DNA from: JBFHFS01 sp041583495
GTDB lineage: Bacteria; Bacteroidota; Bacteroidia; Bacteroidales; Marinilabiliaceae
Reading direction: 5' to 3'
Assembly: GCA_041583495.1 (NCBI GenBank)
Contig: JBFHFS010000010.1
Coordinates: forward strand, 1-64,000
DNA: 64,000 nucleotides
In this document: positions 9,301 through 16,337 of the stretch, in pieces
How positions within the stretch are numbered: position 1 is the stretch's first letter
Layout of the letters: each line of letters starts with the position of its first letter
Notes under the pieces: model-generated
The model's input: the letters and a program-made list of their open reading frames with translations, nothing else
Told to the model about the DNA's origin: nothing
Database searches by the model: none
Made by a program: the position numbers and the translations under genes

Positions 9301-10235
9301 TTTGCTCCGTAACGCGCTACCACCACACCGCCAACCACTTCTGCACCGTCTTTGTCCAGTGCGCCTCTTCGGGTGGCAGGCCCCAACGAAACCACGCCAA
9401 TGTCCTGAATACGGATGGCAACATTCTCCTGCACAGCTACGACGGCTTTCTCAATGTCTTCCACTTTTTTGACATACCCCAATCCGCGAACCAGGTATTC
9501 GGCCTGGTTGATCTCGATGGTTTTGGCACCCACGTCCCTGTTTGATTTTTGCACTGCCTGCATTACCTTGTGCAGAGGAATATTATAGGCCTTCAATGCA
9601 TCGGGATTTACATCAATCTGATACTCCTTCACAAATCCCCCAACGGACGCGACCTCCGAAACGCCTTCTGTGGCATTCAGCCCATATTTCACATAAAAAT
9701 CCTGGACGGTTCTAATTTCGTGCAAGTCCCAGCCTCCGGTGGGGTTCCCATTTTTGTCGCGGCCTTCGATGGTGTACCAGTAAACCTGTCCCAAAGCCGT
9801 GGCATCCGGGCCGAGCCCGGGCTGGACGCCTTCAGGCAGCAATCCCGACGGGAGGGAACTTAGCTTTTCGAGAATCCGGGAACGAGACCAGTAAAATTCA
9901 ACATCTTCGGTGAAAATAATGAAGATGCTTGAAAAACCAAAAATGGATGAACTACGGATGGATTTCACTCCCGGGATACCCAACAAATAGGTCGTGAGAG
10001 GATAAGAAACCTGGTCTTCAATATCCTGGGGAGAGCGGCCCATCCACTGGGTAAATACAATTTGCTGGTTTTCCCCAATATCGGGGATGGCATCCACCGG
10101 TACCGGGTCTTTGGGCAAAAATCCTGTGTCCCATCCAAATGGGGAGGTGACAACCCCCCAGGTAACCAATCCAATTAATAAAAGGACGGTAACCAATTGA
10201 TTTTCTAAAAAGTATTTGATGATTCTATTCAACAT
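6357..10235 (-). CDS. cusA: CusA/CzcA-family RND heavy-metal efflux pump with extra membrane insert
   Basis: Inner-membrane, proton-driven pump of the heavy-metal RND class. It starts MLNRIIKYFLENQ, followed by TM1, the porter domains (about 45-345), TM2-6 (about 365-520), the second porter half and TM7-12. The central proton-relay region reads TDDGVLM where CusA has an Ala/Glu-containing equivalent. A Met-rich stretch (VMLQTGMRAPMG, near 895) matches the position of the CusA metal-binding region. At 1292 residues it is about 250 longer than E. coli CusA: an insert at about 525-655 carries four additional hydrophobic segments between TM6 and TM7, and a smaller periplasmic insert lies near 780-830. 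First gene of the cusA-cusC-cusB operon. Confidence 0.9.
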   Translation of the reverse strand: MLNRIIKYFLENQLVTVLLLIGLVTWGVVTSPFGWDTGFLPKDPVPVDAIPDIGENQQIVFTQWMGRSPQDIEDQVSYPLTTYLLGIPGVKSIRSSSIFGFSSIFIIFTEDVEFYWSRSRILEKLSSLPSGLLPEGVQPGLGPDATALGQVYWYTIEGRDKNGNPTGGWDLHEIRTVQDFYVKYGLNATEGVSEVASVGGFVKEYQIDVNPDALKAYNIPLHKVMQAVQKSNRDVGAKTIEINQAEYLVRGLGYVKKVEDIEKAVVAVQENVAIRIQDIGVVSLGPATRRGALDKDGAEVVGGVVVARYGANPLQVINNVKDKIREISPGLPKKVLPNGVESQLTIVPFYDRSGLITETLGTLEEAISLQILIVILVVIVMVYNLRASFLISGLLPIAVLMVFIAMRYFGVDANIVALSGIAIAIGTMVDLGVILSENIIKHIDEAPSEQKLTTTIYNGASEVSSAILTAVSTTIVSFIPVFTLQAAEGKLFGPLAFTKTFALIAALIVSLLIMPTLAHWFFGAKIKNEKIRKWLNIALIPIAIVALFAGQIWAGLILLGFGIVGIVKKFRETRLGIGVEKSETGKSTGPAMRQHMRSFAFRVLEYAEIIIVVIGVIWLLAKFWLPLGPAKSLVMNALFVSLLIAIILGFFIVLEYFYKPLLRWCLNHKVRFLLIPSFLILLGTITWMGFGNLFGFVAKGFDTVGWNVRTTKVWSGLTHTFPAIGKEFMPSLNEGSFLLMPTSMPHSGFEYNRKVLGQLDMLLTNIPEVELTVGKLGRVESALDPAPISMYENVINYRPEYMLNEKGHRIRFKTDKKDRFILTTGDTLTNTEALQRGVSLQELIPDTRGNYYRNWRQEIKSPDDIWNEIVKAAKIPGVTSAPKLQPIETRLVMLQTGMRAPMGIKVYGPSLSSIEDFGMQLEEVLKEVPSVKAEAVFADRIVGKPYLHLNIDRDEISRYGLNVEDVQQTIETAIGGMKITSTVEGRERFPVRVRYPRELRDDPESLGKILIPTPTGAQIPLAQIVDFEYVRGPQAIKSEDTFLVGYVLFDKREGFSEVTVVNDAQNTIQARIDSGDLNVPAGVSYKFSGSYENQVRAEKRLSIIVPLVLVIVFLILYFQFKSVSTSLMVFSGIAMAFSGGFMMIWLYGQGWFVDFSIFGTNFRELFQMHTVNLSVAVWVGFIALFGIATDDGVLMATYLDQSFARNKTDNLKGIRAAVVEAGYRRIRPAAMTSATTIIALLPILTSTGRGADIMIPMAIPAFGGMIFAAVTYFIVPVLYSMREERKLKKIQS

Positions 10236-10618
10236 TCCTGTGACGTTTGGGGGTAAGCATTTTTAAGAAAAGTCTCTCATTTTACCAGGAGGTTCAAAGG
10301 AAGGCAGGAGAGGGGTTGCTCTCATTCCGCAGGAGTTGGCGGAACAACCGAACAGACGAACAACCCACCATGAGGAGGTCTAACCTTAACGATTCATTCT
10401 ATTGGAATTATCAATAAAGATGGCCCTGATGCATTCAATAAACTCTTGACAAACAGCTTACCCTGAATCTGTGCGGGCTCAAAATAAAGGAGCCTCAGCA
10501 ATGATTCATGCAGGGTTTGGCCAAAGCAAATCTATATGAATAGTGAATGGCGTTGGTTAAAACGAATTGGTTTGGTAGGAGTTGCCTTTCAGTTACTACA
10601 TTCCCTGAAGGGACTTGA
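10236..10618. other. Intergenic region upstream of cusA
   Basis: About 380 bases between cusA and the HYC_CC_PP gene, both on the minus strand. A small inverted repeat (GGGCTC / GAGCC) lies at 10479-10498. A 67-codon minus-strand frame at 10495-10698 overlaps the end of the next gene, lacks any family signature and is not called. No convincing promoter box was found here. Confidence 0.5.
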
Positions 10619-10996
10619 TCAACATCTAAAAGTCTGAAGGAGAGCTTGTGGAGATTCTTCCGGAAAAGGACCAGGAGGGGCCTTGAAGGAATAAACAACG
10701 GTGGCAGGCGAATCCTGAATCAAACAGGAATCAAAGGCAGGAGCAAAAAACGGCAGCTCAAGTACCGAAGGGAGGGTCATCAGCACAGGTGTAACCAGGA
10801 AGTTGGCCTCCAGCCTGAACGATTCGGTGATGTCCTGACAGGCTTCACAGCCATCTGAACAGCAACTCTCCGCCTGGTGGAATATCGCTATGTCATCAAT
10901 CCCCATACAGGAGTAGTGTTTATGCACTACTATCCCTGTGAGCGCCAGGTTGAGTACCATGGCCAGGACGATATTTAGGAGTTTCCTTGTCATCAA
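10619..10996 (-). CDS. HYC_CC_PP-type small exported protein linked to metal efflux
   Basis: A 125-residue protein with an N-terminal hydrophobic segment (about 5-22). It carries the three marks that give the family its name: KHYSCMG (HYxC, about 27-33), ESCCSDGCEAC (Cys pair plus two more Cys, about 44-54) and PPGPFP near the C-terminus. The family is known mainly from Bacteroidota next to copper or other metal efflux and TonB genes; its function is not established. Six cysteines suggest metal binding, which is an inference. It lies upstream of cusA on the same strand. A TATCTTTG box just 9 bases before the start implies a nearly leaderless transcript. Confidence 0.8.
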   Translation of the reverse strand: MMTRKLLNIVLAMVLNLALTGIVVHKHYSCMGIDDIAIFHQAESCCSDGCEACQDITESFRLEANFLVTPVLMTLPSVLELPFFAPAFDSCLIQDSPATVVYSFKAPPGPFPEESPQALLQTFRC

Positions 10997-11004
10997 TCAG
11001 GTAA

Positions 11005-11012
11005 CAAAGATA
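11005..11012 (-). promoter_or_regulatory. -7 promoter box for the HYC_CC_PP/cus unit
   Basis: The minus strand reads TATCTTTG, a perfect TAnnTTTG match. The expected -33 TTG is not clear. The start codon follows within about 9 bases, so the 5' leader would be only a few nucleotides. Confidence 0.5.
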
Positions 11013-11424
11013 GAGAATGAATTGTTTAAATCCTCGATGGTCCATAGAGTGGCGGGGGGAGAGGAACCCACGCAGAAGTCTGATTCGGGCCTTCTGGATA
11101 ATATTTGAGACTCAATTACACGAGACCCTCCTGGGAATAAAAAGAGGTTTTTGAGCGGGCCTTCGGTTGGTTTGAATCAAACCTGTCAGATGGCTGTTAT
11201 CCCCGGGCTTTTAGGATTCCTTTTCTGGATTATTATTGGAATAAACTGGCCCGGGAGATGGCCCATTGAGGCGATTTGCGAACAAAACAAAATCTGCTCT
11301 GTTTCTTCAGTATACATTTTGATTTTTAAATTTAAAGGCCGGAGGCATTGACTCTTTGGTCCCTTTTTGTCATGCAGGTTTTTTTTTGAAGGATTACATC
11401 GATTAAGGAATTAAATTATTTTTC
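11013..11424. other. Intergenic region between divergent cus and sod genes
   Basis: About 410 bases separate the minus-strand metal locus from the plus-strand superoxide dismutase. A 66-codon plus-strand frame at 11151-11351 begins with TTG, shows no family features and is not called. No tRNA or clear palindrome was seen. Confidence 0.4.
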
Positions 11425-12150
11425 ATGGAACGACGTCATTTTTTGTCTTTGGCCGGTATGGCACTTGTAGCAGCCTGTGTTCCAACTGGTAAAAAGTCAG
11501 ATAGTAAAAATCAAGTGCCCTTTGCGGGTCACCTTTTCCCGGAACTTCCCTTTGCATATGATGCTTTGGAACCATATGTAGATGCAGAAACTATGGCCCT
11601 GCATTACGATAAACACCATCGTGGTTATTTTACCAAATTCACCAAAGCCATTGAAGGTACAGATCTGGAAACCATGCCTATGCGTGATGTCTTTGCAAAG
11701 ATCTCTACTCTCGACGAAGGGGTTCGCAACAATGGCGGGGGCTATTACAACCATATGCTTTTCTGGGAGAACCTCTCGCCCGATGGCGGCATACCCTCGG
11801 CGCGTTTATTGAATGCTTTAGTGAAGAATTTCGAATCGTTCGACGGGTTTAAGGAGGCCTTTGGTAAGGTCGCAAAAACCCATTTTGGAAGCGGTTGGGC
11901 CTGGCTTATCCTGGATGAAGACGGGAAAACCCTTAAGATTTATTCCAGCCCCAATCAGGATAACCCCTTGATGGATATCGCCGATCATAAGGGCATTCCT
12001 TTGATGACGTTGGATGTTTGGGAGCATGCATACTATTTGAAATATCAAAATAAACGGGCCGATTACGTGGACAATTTCTGGAATGTGGTGAACTGGAAGA
12101 CCGTTAACAAACGGTTCGAGGGTGCTCAAAAAGGGGAGTGGCTCGGATAA
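11425..12150 (+). CDS. sodB: Exported Fe/Mn superoxide dismutase with Tat-like lipoprotein leader
   Basis: Converts superoxide to hydrogen peroxide and oxygen. All four metal ligands are visible: His60, His110, Asp197 and His201 (DVWEHAYYL), with the GSGWAWL core motif at 155-161 and NQDNPLM near 177-183. The first 18 residues form an unusual leader: twin arginines followed by His-Phe-Leu (RRHFL, 3-7), a hydrophobic run and a lipobox ending LVAAC (Cys18). This suggests export by Tat and lipid anchoring, so the enzyme would act in the periplasm or at the outer membrane. Most bacterial Fe/Mn SODs lack any leader. A terminator follows. Which metal is used cannot be read from sequence alone. Confidence 0.93.
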   Translation: MERRHFLSLAGMALVAACVPTGKKSDSKNQVPFAGHLFPELPFAYDALEPYVDAETMALHYDKHHRGYFTKFTKAIEGTDLETMPMRDVFAKISTLDEGVRNNGGGYYNHMLFWENLSPDGGIPSARLLNALVKNFESFDGFKEAFGKVAKTHFGSGWAWLILDEDGKTLKIYSSPNQDNPLMDIADHKGIPLMTLDVWEHAYYLKYQNKRADYVDNFWNVVNWKTVNKRFEGAQKGEWLG

Positions 12151-12189
12151 GTAAATAATATTCTCATGGTCGAGTGGCGTTTACCGCCA

Positions 12190-12228
12190 GATACCTGCCG
12201 GGGTTCGCTTCGGTGGGTATTTTTTAAA
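12190..12228 (+). terminator. Rho-independent terminator after the superoxide dismutase gene
   Basis: ATACCTGCCGG pairs fully (with G-U pairs) with TCGGTGGGTAT across an 8-base loop, followed by a T6 tract and more Ts. Because it precedes the ATG at 12235, an earlier in-frame start at 12166 for the next gene is unlikely. Confidence 0.75.
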
Positions 12229-12234
12229 TTTTTA

Positions 12235-13533
12235 ATGCAAACAGAATATCCAATGCTCAATACACTCTCCACCTCTGAGATGCTTGCATGTATCGGGAAG
12301 CCCGGCATAAAAATTCTGGATGTTCGATCGGTAGATGCTTATAACGGCTGGACCAAAAGCCCGGAACAATCAGGCGGGCATATCCCCGGAGCCCGGAGCC
12401 TGCCCGCTCAATGGAGCCAATACATGGACTGGATCGAGATGGTACGTTCCAAGGGCATTGAAAACGACAATCGTCTTATCCTCTATGGCAACCATTCCGA
12501 GTCGGTTATAAAAGTGGCATTAATGCTGCAAAAGGCCGGAGTCAAGGATGTGAGCATCTATCCTGAGTTTGAAAGGGAGTGGTTGCCCGATGTCAGTCTT
12601 CCCAGAGAACGACTGGCGCGATTTAAACAGCTGGTGCCTGCCTGGTGGGTCAACAGCCTTCTGAAAGGAGAGACGCCACCTCATACCGGCTCAAAAGATT
12701 TTGTTATTTGTCATGCCCACTATCGCAATCCCGAGGCTTATTCTTCGGGTCACATCCCGGGCGCCATCGGACTGGACACCCTTGCCCTGGAGTCGCCTGA
12801 TACCTGGAATCGGCGTTCCCCGCAGGAGTTGGAGCAGGCCCTTCTTGCGCATGGCATCACCGCCCATACCACCGTGGTGCTCTACGGAAAATTCCTGTTT
12901 CCCGATAATAAGGATGACTTTCCCGGAAGTGCGGCAGGTCATCTGGGGGCTCTTCGATGTGCTTTTATCCTTCTGTATGCCGGGGTTAAAGATGTGCGCG
13001 TTTTAAACGGGGGATTTCAATCGTGGGTAAAGGACGGGTTTCCGGTCAGTACCCAGTGGGTGTCCCCAAAGGCAGCCTCCCATTTTGGGACCAAAATCCC
13101 GGCCCGCCCCGAGCTGGCAGTCGACCTGGAGGAAGCCAAAGCATTGCTGAACTCCCCCCAGGCAGACCTGGTTTGTGTGAGGAGTTATCCCGAATACATT
13201 GGTGAGGTGAGTGGCTATAATTACATCGAAAAAAAGGGCCGCATCCCCGGCGCCCTGTTCAGTAATTGTGGTAGCGACGCCTATCATATGGAGAATTACA
13301 CCAATCTGGATCATACCACTCGTGAGTTTCATGAGATTGAAGATAATTTGCGCAGCGCCGGGGTGAGTCCGGATAAACACAATGCTTTTTATTGTGGTAC
13401 GGGTTGGCGGGGAAGTGAGGCGTTTTTCAATGCCTACCTGATGGGGTGGCCTAAGGTTTCGGTATTCGACGGGGGCTGGTTCGAGTGGAGTAATAACCAC
13501 CTGCCCTTCGAAAGCGGGATTCCCGGACAATAA
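12235..13533 (+). CDS. eanB: Three-rhodanese-domain sulfurtransferase, probable hercynine sulfurtransferase EanB
   Basis: A 432-residue protein with three rhodanese folds at about 5-115, 135-262 and 290-425. Only the third holds a catalytic cysteine, Cys387 in CGTGWRGSE; the equivalent loops of the first two lack Cys. This matches EanB of green sulfur bacteria, which inserts sulfur from polysulfide directly into hercynine to make ergothioneine without oxygen. From memory its key residues are Cys412 and Tyr353; here Tyr328 (SGYNYI) lies 59 residues before Cys387, the same spacing. The next gene encodes an EgtD-type histidine methyltransferase, the partner that makes hercynine. The start at 12235 is chosen because an upstream in-frame ATG lies before a terminator hairpin. 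A generic 3-mercaptopyruvate or thiosulfate sulfurtransferase is the alternative. Confidence 0.82.
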   Translation: MQTEYPMLNTLSTSEMLACIGKPGIKILDVRSVDAYNGWTKSPEQSGGHIPGARSLPAQWSQYMDWIEMVRSKGIENDNRLILYGNHSESVIKVALMLQKAGVKDVSIYPEFEREWLPDVSLPRERLARFKQLVPAWWVNSLLKGETPPHTGSKDFVICHAHYRNPEAYSSGHIPGAIGLDTLALESPDTWNRRSPQELEQALLAHGITAHTTVVLYGKFLFPDNKDDFPGSAAGHLGALRCAFILLYAGVKDVRVLNGGFQSWVKDGFPVSTQWVSPKAASHFGTKIPARPELAVDLEEAKALLNSPQADLVCVRSYPEYIGEVSGYNYIEKKGRIPGALFSNCGSDAYHMENYTNLDHTTREFHEIEDNLRSAGVSPDKHNAFYCGTGWRGSEAFFNAYLMGWPKVSVFDGGWFEWSNNHLPFESGIPGQ

Positions 13534-13639
13534 AGCGCCGATTCGCTGTTTGTTACCGATGTGTGAGTTCTTTTGTCGGATGCTAAAAGTTTAGATTCGC
13601 AGATGCCTGTTTTTTAGGAACCATTAAATCCATTATTAT

Positions 13640-14635
13640 ATGAAACCGGAGTCAACCGGTATGACAGAGAGCCGGATGATTATTGTTGATCGTCTCAACG
13701 GTTCTGCGAAAAAAAAGCTTGAAGATGAAATCTGCAAAGGGCTTTCCGCGCCCGTGAAGTATGTTTCCAGTAAGTTTTTTTACGATTCTGACGGATCCAG
13801 GCTCTTCGAAGAGATCACCCGTTTGCCCGAATATTATCCCGGCCGAACCGAAAAGTGGATCCTTCGAAAGCAAGCCTCCCTCCTGATGAGTGACCTGGGT
13901 TCGGGAGAAGTGATAGAACTGGGCAGTGGCGACTGTTCAAAAATTAAAATTCTTTTTGATGCGGTTCCCGAAGAAAATATCAGCGAACTGGTTTACCTTC
14001 CCGTCGACTTTAGCCGTAGCTCGATTGAGAAGGCCTCCCGGGAATTGTTGAAACTATTCCCCGATTTGCGAATTCAGGGTTACGTAGCCGATTTTCTTCA
14101 CCAATTGGATTACCTTCCCCGCCGACAAAAACGATTGTTCTGTTTCTTTGGTGGTACCATTGGTAATCTCACCCCTGTGGAATCCGGACTGTTTCTGACC
14201 GCCATGAGGCAAAATATGCAGAGGAGCGATGAGTTTCTGCTTGGTTTGGATATGGTAAAAGATACAGGTGTGCTGGAAGAGGCTTACAACGACTCCCAAA
14301 AGATTACCGCCCGGTTTAATAAAAATATTTTAAAGGTGGTGAATGCCACCATTGGTACCGATTTTGATGCCCGGCTTTTTCAACATCGGGCTTTCTTTAA
14401 CCACACCCACTCGCGGGTTGAGATGCACCTGGAAGCCCTGACGGAGATGGAGGTGCGCAGTGGCTCTCATGGCGTGCGATTTACCCTTCGAAAAGGGGAG
14501 TTTATTCATACCGAAAATTCCTATAAATTCACCATTGACGATATCTACCGGATGAGCCTCGACAGCGGGTTGAAGGTGCATGCCATTTATCAGGATCCCA
14601 ATGAATGGTTTTCGTTGGTTCGGTTGGGCGTTTAA
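13640..14635 (+). CDS. egtD: L-histidine N-alpha-methyltransferase (EgtD/EanA type)
   Basis: Trimethylates the alpha-amino group of histidine with three SAM molecules, giving hercynine, the precursor of ergothioneine. The 331-residue length fits EgtD (about 320). The SAM-binding motif ELGSGDCSK lies at 93-101. Residues recalled as histidine-binding in mycobacterial EgtD (Tyr56, Asn166, Glu282, Ser284) all appear here at a constant offset of ten: Tyr66 (EYYPGRT), Asn176 (GGTIGN), Glu292 and Ser294 (HTENSYKF). It follows the EanB-like sulfurtransferase by 106 bases on the same strand. No EgtB-type oxygen-dependent sulfoxide synthase is nearby, so the pair suggests the anaerobic two-gene route. 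Confidence 0.93.
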   Translation: MKPESTGMTESRMIIVDRLNGSAKKKLEDEICKGLSAPVKYVSSKFFYDSDGSRLFEEITRLPEYYPGRTEKWILRKQASLLMSDLGSGEVIELGSGDCSKIKILFDAVPEENISELVYLPVDFSRSSIEKASRELLKLFPDLRIQGYVADFLHQLDYLPRRQKRLFCFFGGTIGNLTPVESGLFLTAMRQNMQRSDEFLLGLDMVKDTGVLEEAYNDSQKITARFNKNILKVVNATIGTDFDARLFQHRAFFNHTHSRVEMHLEALTEMEVRSGSHGVRFTLRKGEFIHTENSYKFTIDDIYRMSLDSGLKVHAIYQDPNEWFSLVRLGV

Positions 14636-14832
14636 GATTTTCAGGATTACCTTAAAAGGTTACCGGAGTAAATGTGGAATGGAAGGCTATTGGAAGGACC
14701 TCCTGCAGGAAAAAAGGTTTTGATTTATTCTTGAGTTGCCTATGATCTGATTAACTTTGTTGGGTTTCAATGAAGGGATCCAGGATGGTTAAACAACCCT
14801 CAATCAGAAAAAGATTCTCAAATATTTTTTTA

Positions 14833-15627
14833 ATGACTCCTACCAAAAACTTTACCGCAGTGCTCCTGGGAGCCGGCAATGTGGCCACTCATCTGGGGCT
14901 GGCCCTGGAGGCTGCCGGAATAAAGTGGCTACAGGTATTTAGCCGTACACCCGAAAATGCCGGTATCCTGGCCCGGAAGCTAAATGCAGAACCCATTACC
15001 GAGGTTGCCCGTGCCAATGTAAAAGCGGATCTTTGGCTTATTTCCGTGAGAGATGAGGCCATGGCTCCCCTTATCGCCGGGCTGCCTTCCTTTAATGGGC
15101 TGGTGGCACATACCTCTGGAAGTGTTTCTCTGGAAGTTCTTGCCCAATTTCCTTTTCATGGTGTTTTTTATCCCTTTCAAACCTTTAGTAAATCCGTTGA
15201 GCTGAAGAGTGCCGAATTCCCCATCCTGGTGGAGGGGAGTGATCCAAAAACCACCCAAAGCCTGCTGTCTCTGGCCGGAGCTGTGTCAGGGAATGTGAAG
15301 GAAGCCACTTCCAAGTCCCGAGCTATGTTGCACCTGGCGGCCGTTTTTTCTTGTAATTTTGTGAATCATCTCTATGCTTTGTCTTCTCAATTACTTGAGG
15401 ATCAGTCTTTGTCGTTCGACCTGCTCAAACCCCTGATCGAAGAAACTACCCGAAAAGCCCTTTCTATGCCCCCACGGTTGGCCCAAACAGGGCCGGCTGT
15501 TCGCAACGACCGGGCCGTCGTTTCCAGACACCTGGAGATGCTTGTCGGAAACCCTCCTTTACAGGAAATTTACCGACAGCTTAGTGAGAGTATCTTCTCG
15601 CTGTATGGACATACAGTAGACCAGTAA
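14833..15627 (+). CDS. DUF2520 / Rossmann-like domain protein
   Basis: A 264-residue protein with an N-terminal NAD(P)-binding Rossmann fold (LLGAGNVATHLG at about 11-22) and a C-terminal helical DUF2520 domain. The two-domain plan resembles pyrroline-5-carboxylate and 6-phosphogluconate-like reductases, but the substrate is unknown. The ATG at 14833 places the Rossmann strand at the usual distance from the start; an in-frame ATG at 14770 would add 21 residues of unrelated, basic sequence. It stands alone between egtD and the DUF4199 gene, all on the plus strand. Confidence 0.8.
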   Translation: MTPTKNFTAVLLGAGNVATHLGLALEAAGIKWLQVFSRTPENAGILARKLNAEPITEVARANVKADLWLISVRDEAMAPLIAGLPSFNGLVAHTSGSVSLEVLAQFPFHGVFYPFQTFSKSVELKSAEFPILVEGSDPKTTQSLLSLAGAVSGNVKEATSKSRAMLHLAAVFSCNFVNHLYALSSQLLEDQSLSFDLLKPLIEETTRKALSMPPRLAQTGPAVRNDRAVVSRHLEMLVGNPPLQEIYRQLSESIFSLYGHTVDQ

Positions 15628-15794
15628 CCTCCTTTTTTGGGTGTTCCTGAAGTGGTTTTTCATCCTTAGAGGTGGCGTTTGGATCAGGGCTATTTCCCCG
15701 GGATTCGAAAACACTGGCCAACAGGAGGCGTTTTTAAGGAACAATGCTTATTTTAGCGAATTGAAATTAGAACTTATTTGTTGTAACTATATTT

Positions 15795-16337
15795 ATGGAG
15801 AGTAATAAGAAAACAAGAACCCTGTTCATCCTCAACCAGGGGGCCTGGATGGGGCTTTCCCTGTCAGCATTTTTCTACCTTCGTCATCTGTTGGGTCTGA
15901 TGCAGTCTTCCGGGGCGGAGTTGGTTTCCTGGGCTATTTACGCCGGGTTTGTTTATTTTACGATAAAAAACTACCGCGATCGATTCCTGGAAGGCACTAT
16001 TTCATACGGTCAGGGATTGTGGGCCGGCACCCGCGTTGGCCTTTGGGCCGGGATTGTATTGGGGGCTTATCTTTTTACTTTCTTTAAATTTATTGACCCG
16101 GGTTATCTGGAAGAGATGGTGGTAAATATCCAGGAGGCTTATTTACAAAGTGGAATGTCTGAAAAGTTAGTGGAGGATATGGATGAGATCATGCGCACGA
16201 GCATGACCCCCGGGATGATGATCTTTTCCGGAATCCTTACCGTAGGATTTGGTTCCTTTTTCTTTGCGTTGATTCTTTCTGCCTTTCTTAAAAAAGAAGG
16301 AGATCCTTTTCAACAAGTCATGAAAAATATCGATTAA
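15795..16337 (+). CDS. DUF4199 integral membrane protein
   Basis: A 180-residue inner-membrane protein with four hydrophobic segments (about 10-30, 40-56, 80-98 and 138-162) and a charged amphipathic stretch between the third and fourth. Length and layout match DUF4199, a Bacteroidota family of unknown function. Its stop codon overlaps the start of the glycosyltransferase by one base (TAATG), so the two are translationally coupled; this pairing is common for the family and suggests a joint envelope role. Confidence 0.85.
   Translation: MESNKKTRTLFILNQGAWMGLSLSAFFYLRHLLGLMQSSGAELVSWAIYAGFVYFTIKNYRDRFLEGTISYGQGLWAGTRVGLWAGIVLGAYLFTFFKFIDPGYLEEMVVNIQEAYLQSGMSEKLVEDMDEIMRTSMTPGMMIFSGILTVGFGSFFFALILSAFLKKEGDPFQQVMKNID

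Noticed and set aside
10495..10698. 67-codon minus-strand open frame between cusA and the HYC_CC_PP gene
   Set aside because: It overlaps the coding end of the HYC_CC_PP gene in another frame and has no family features.
11151..11351. 66-codon plus-strand frame before the superoxide dismutase gene
   Set aside because: Starts with TTG, no promoter and no recognisable domain.
12166..12234. Longer start for the EanB-like gene
   Set aside because: It would place the start codon before a good terminator hairpin (12190-12228) and add sequence unlike the family.
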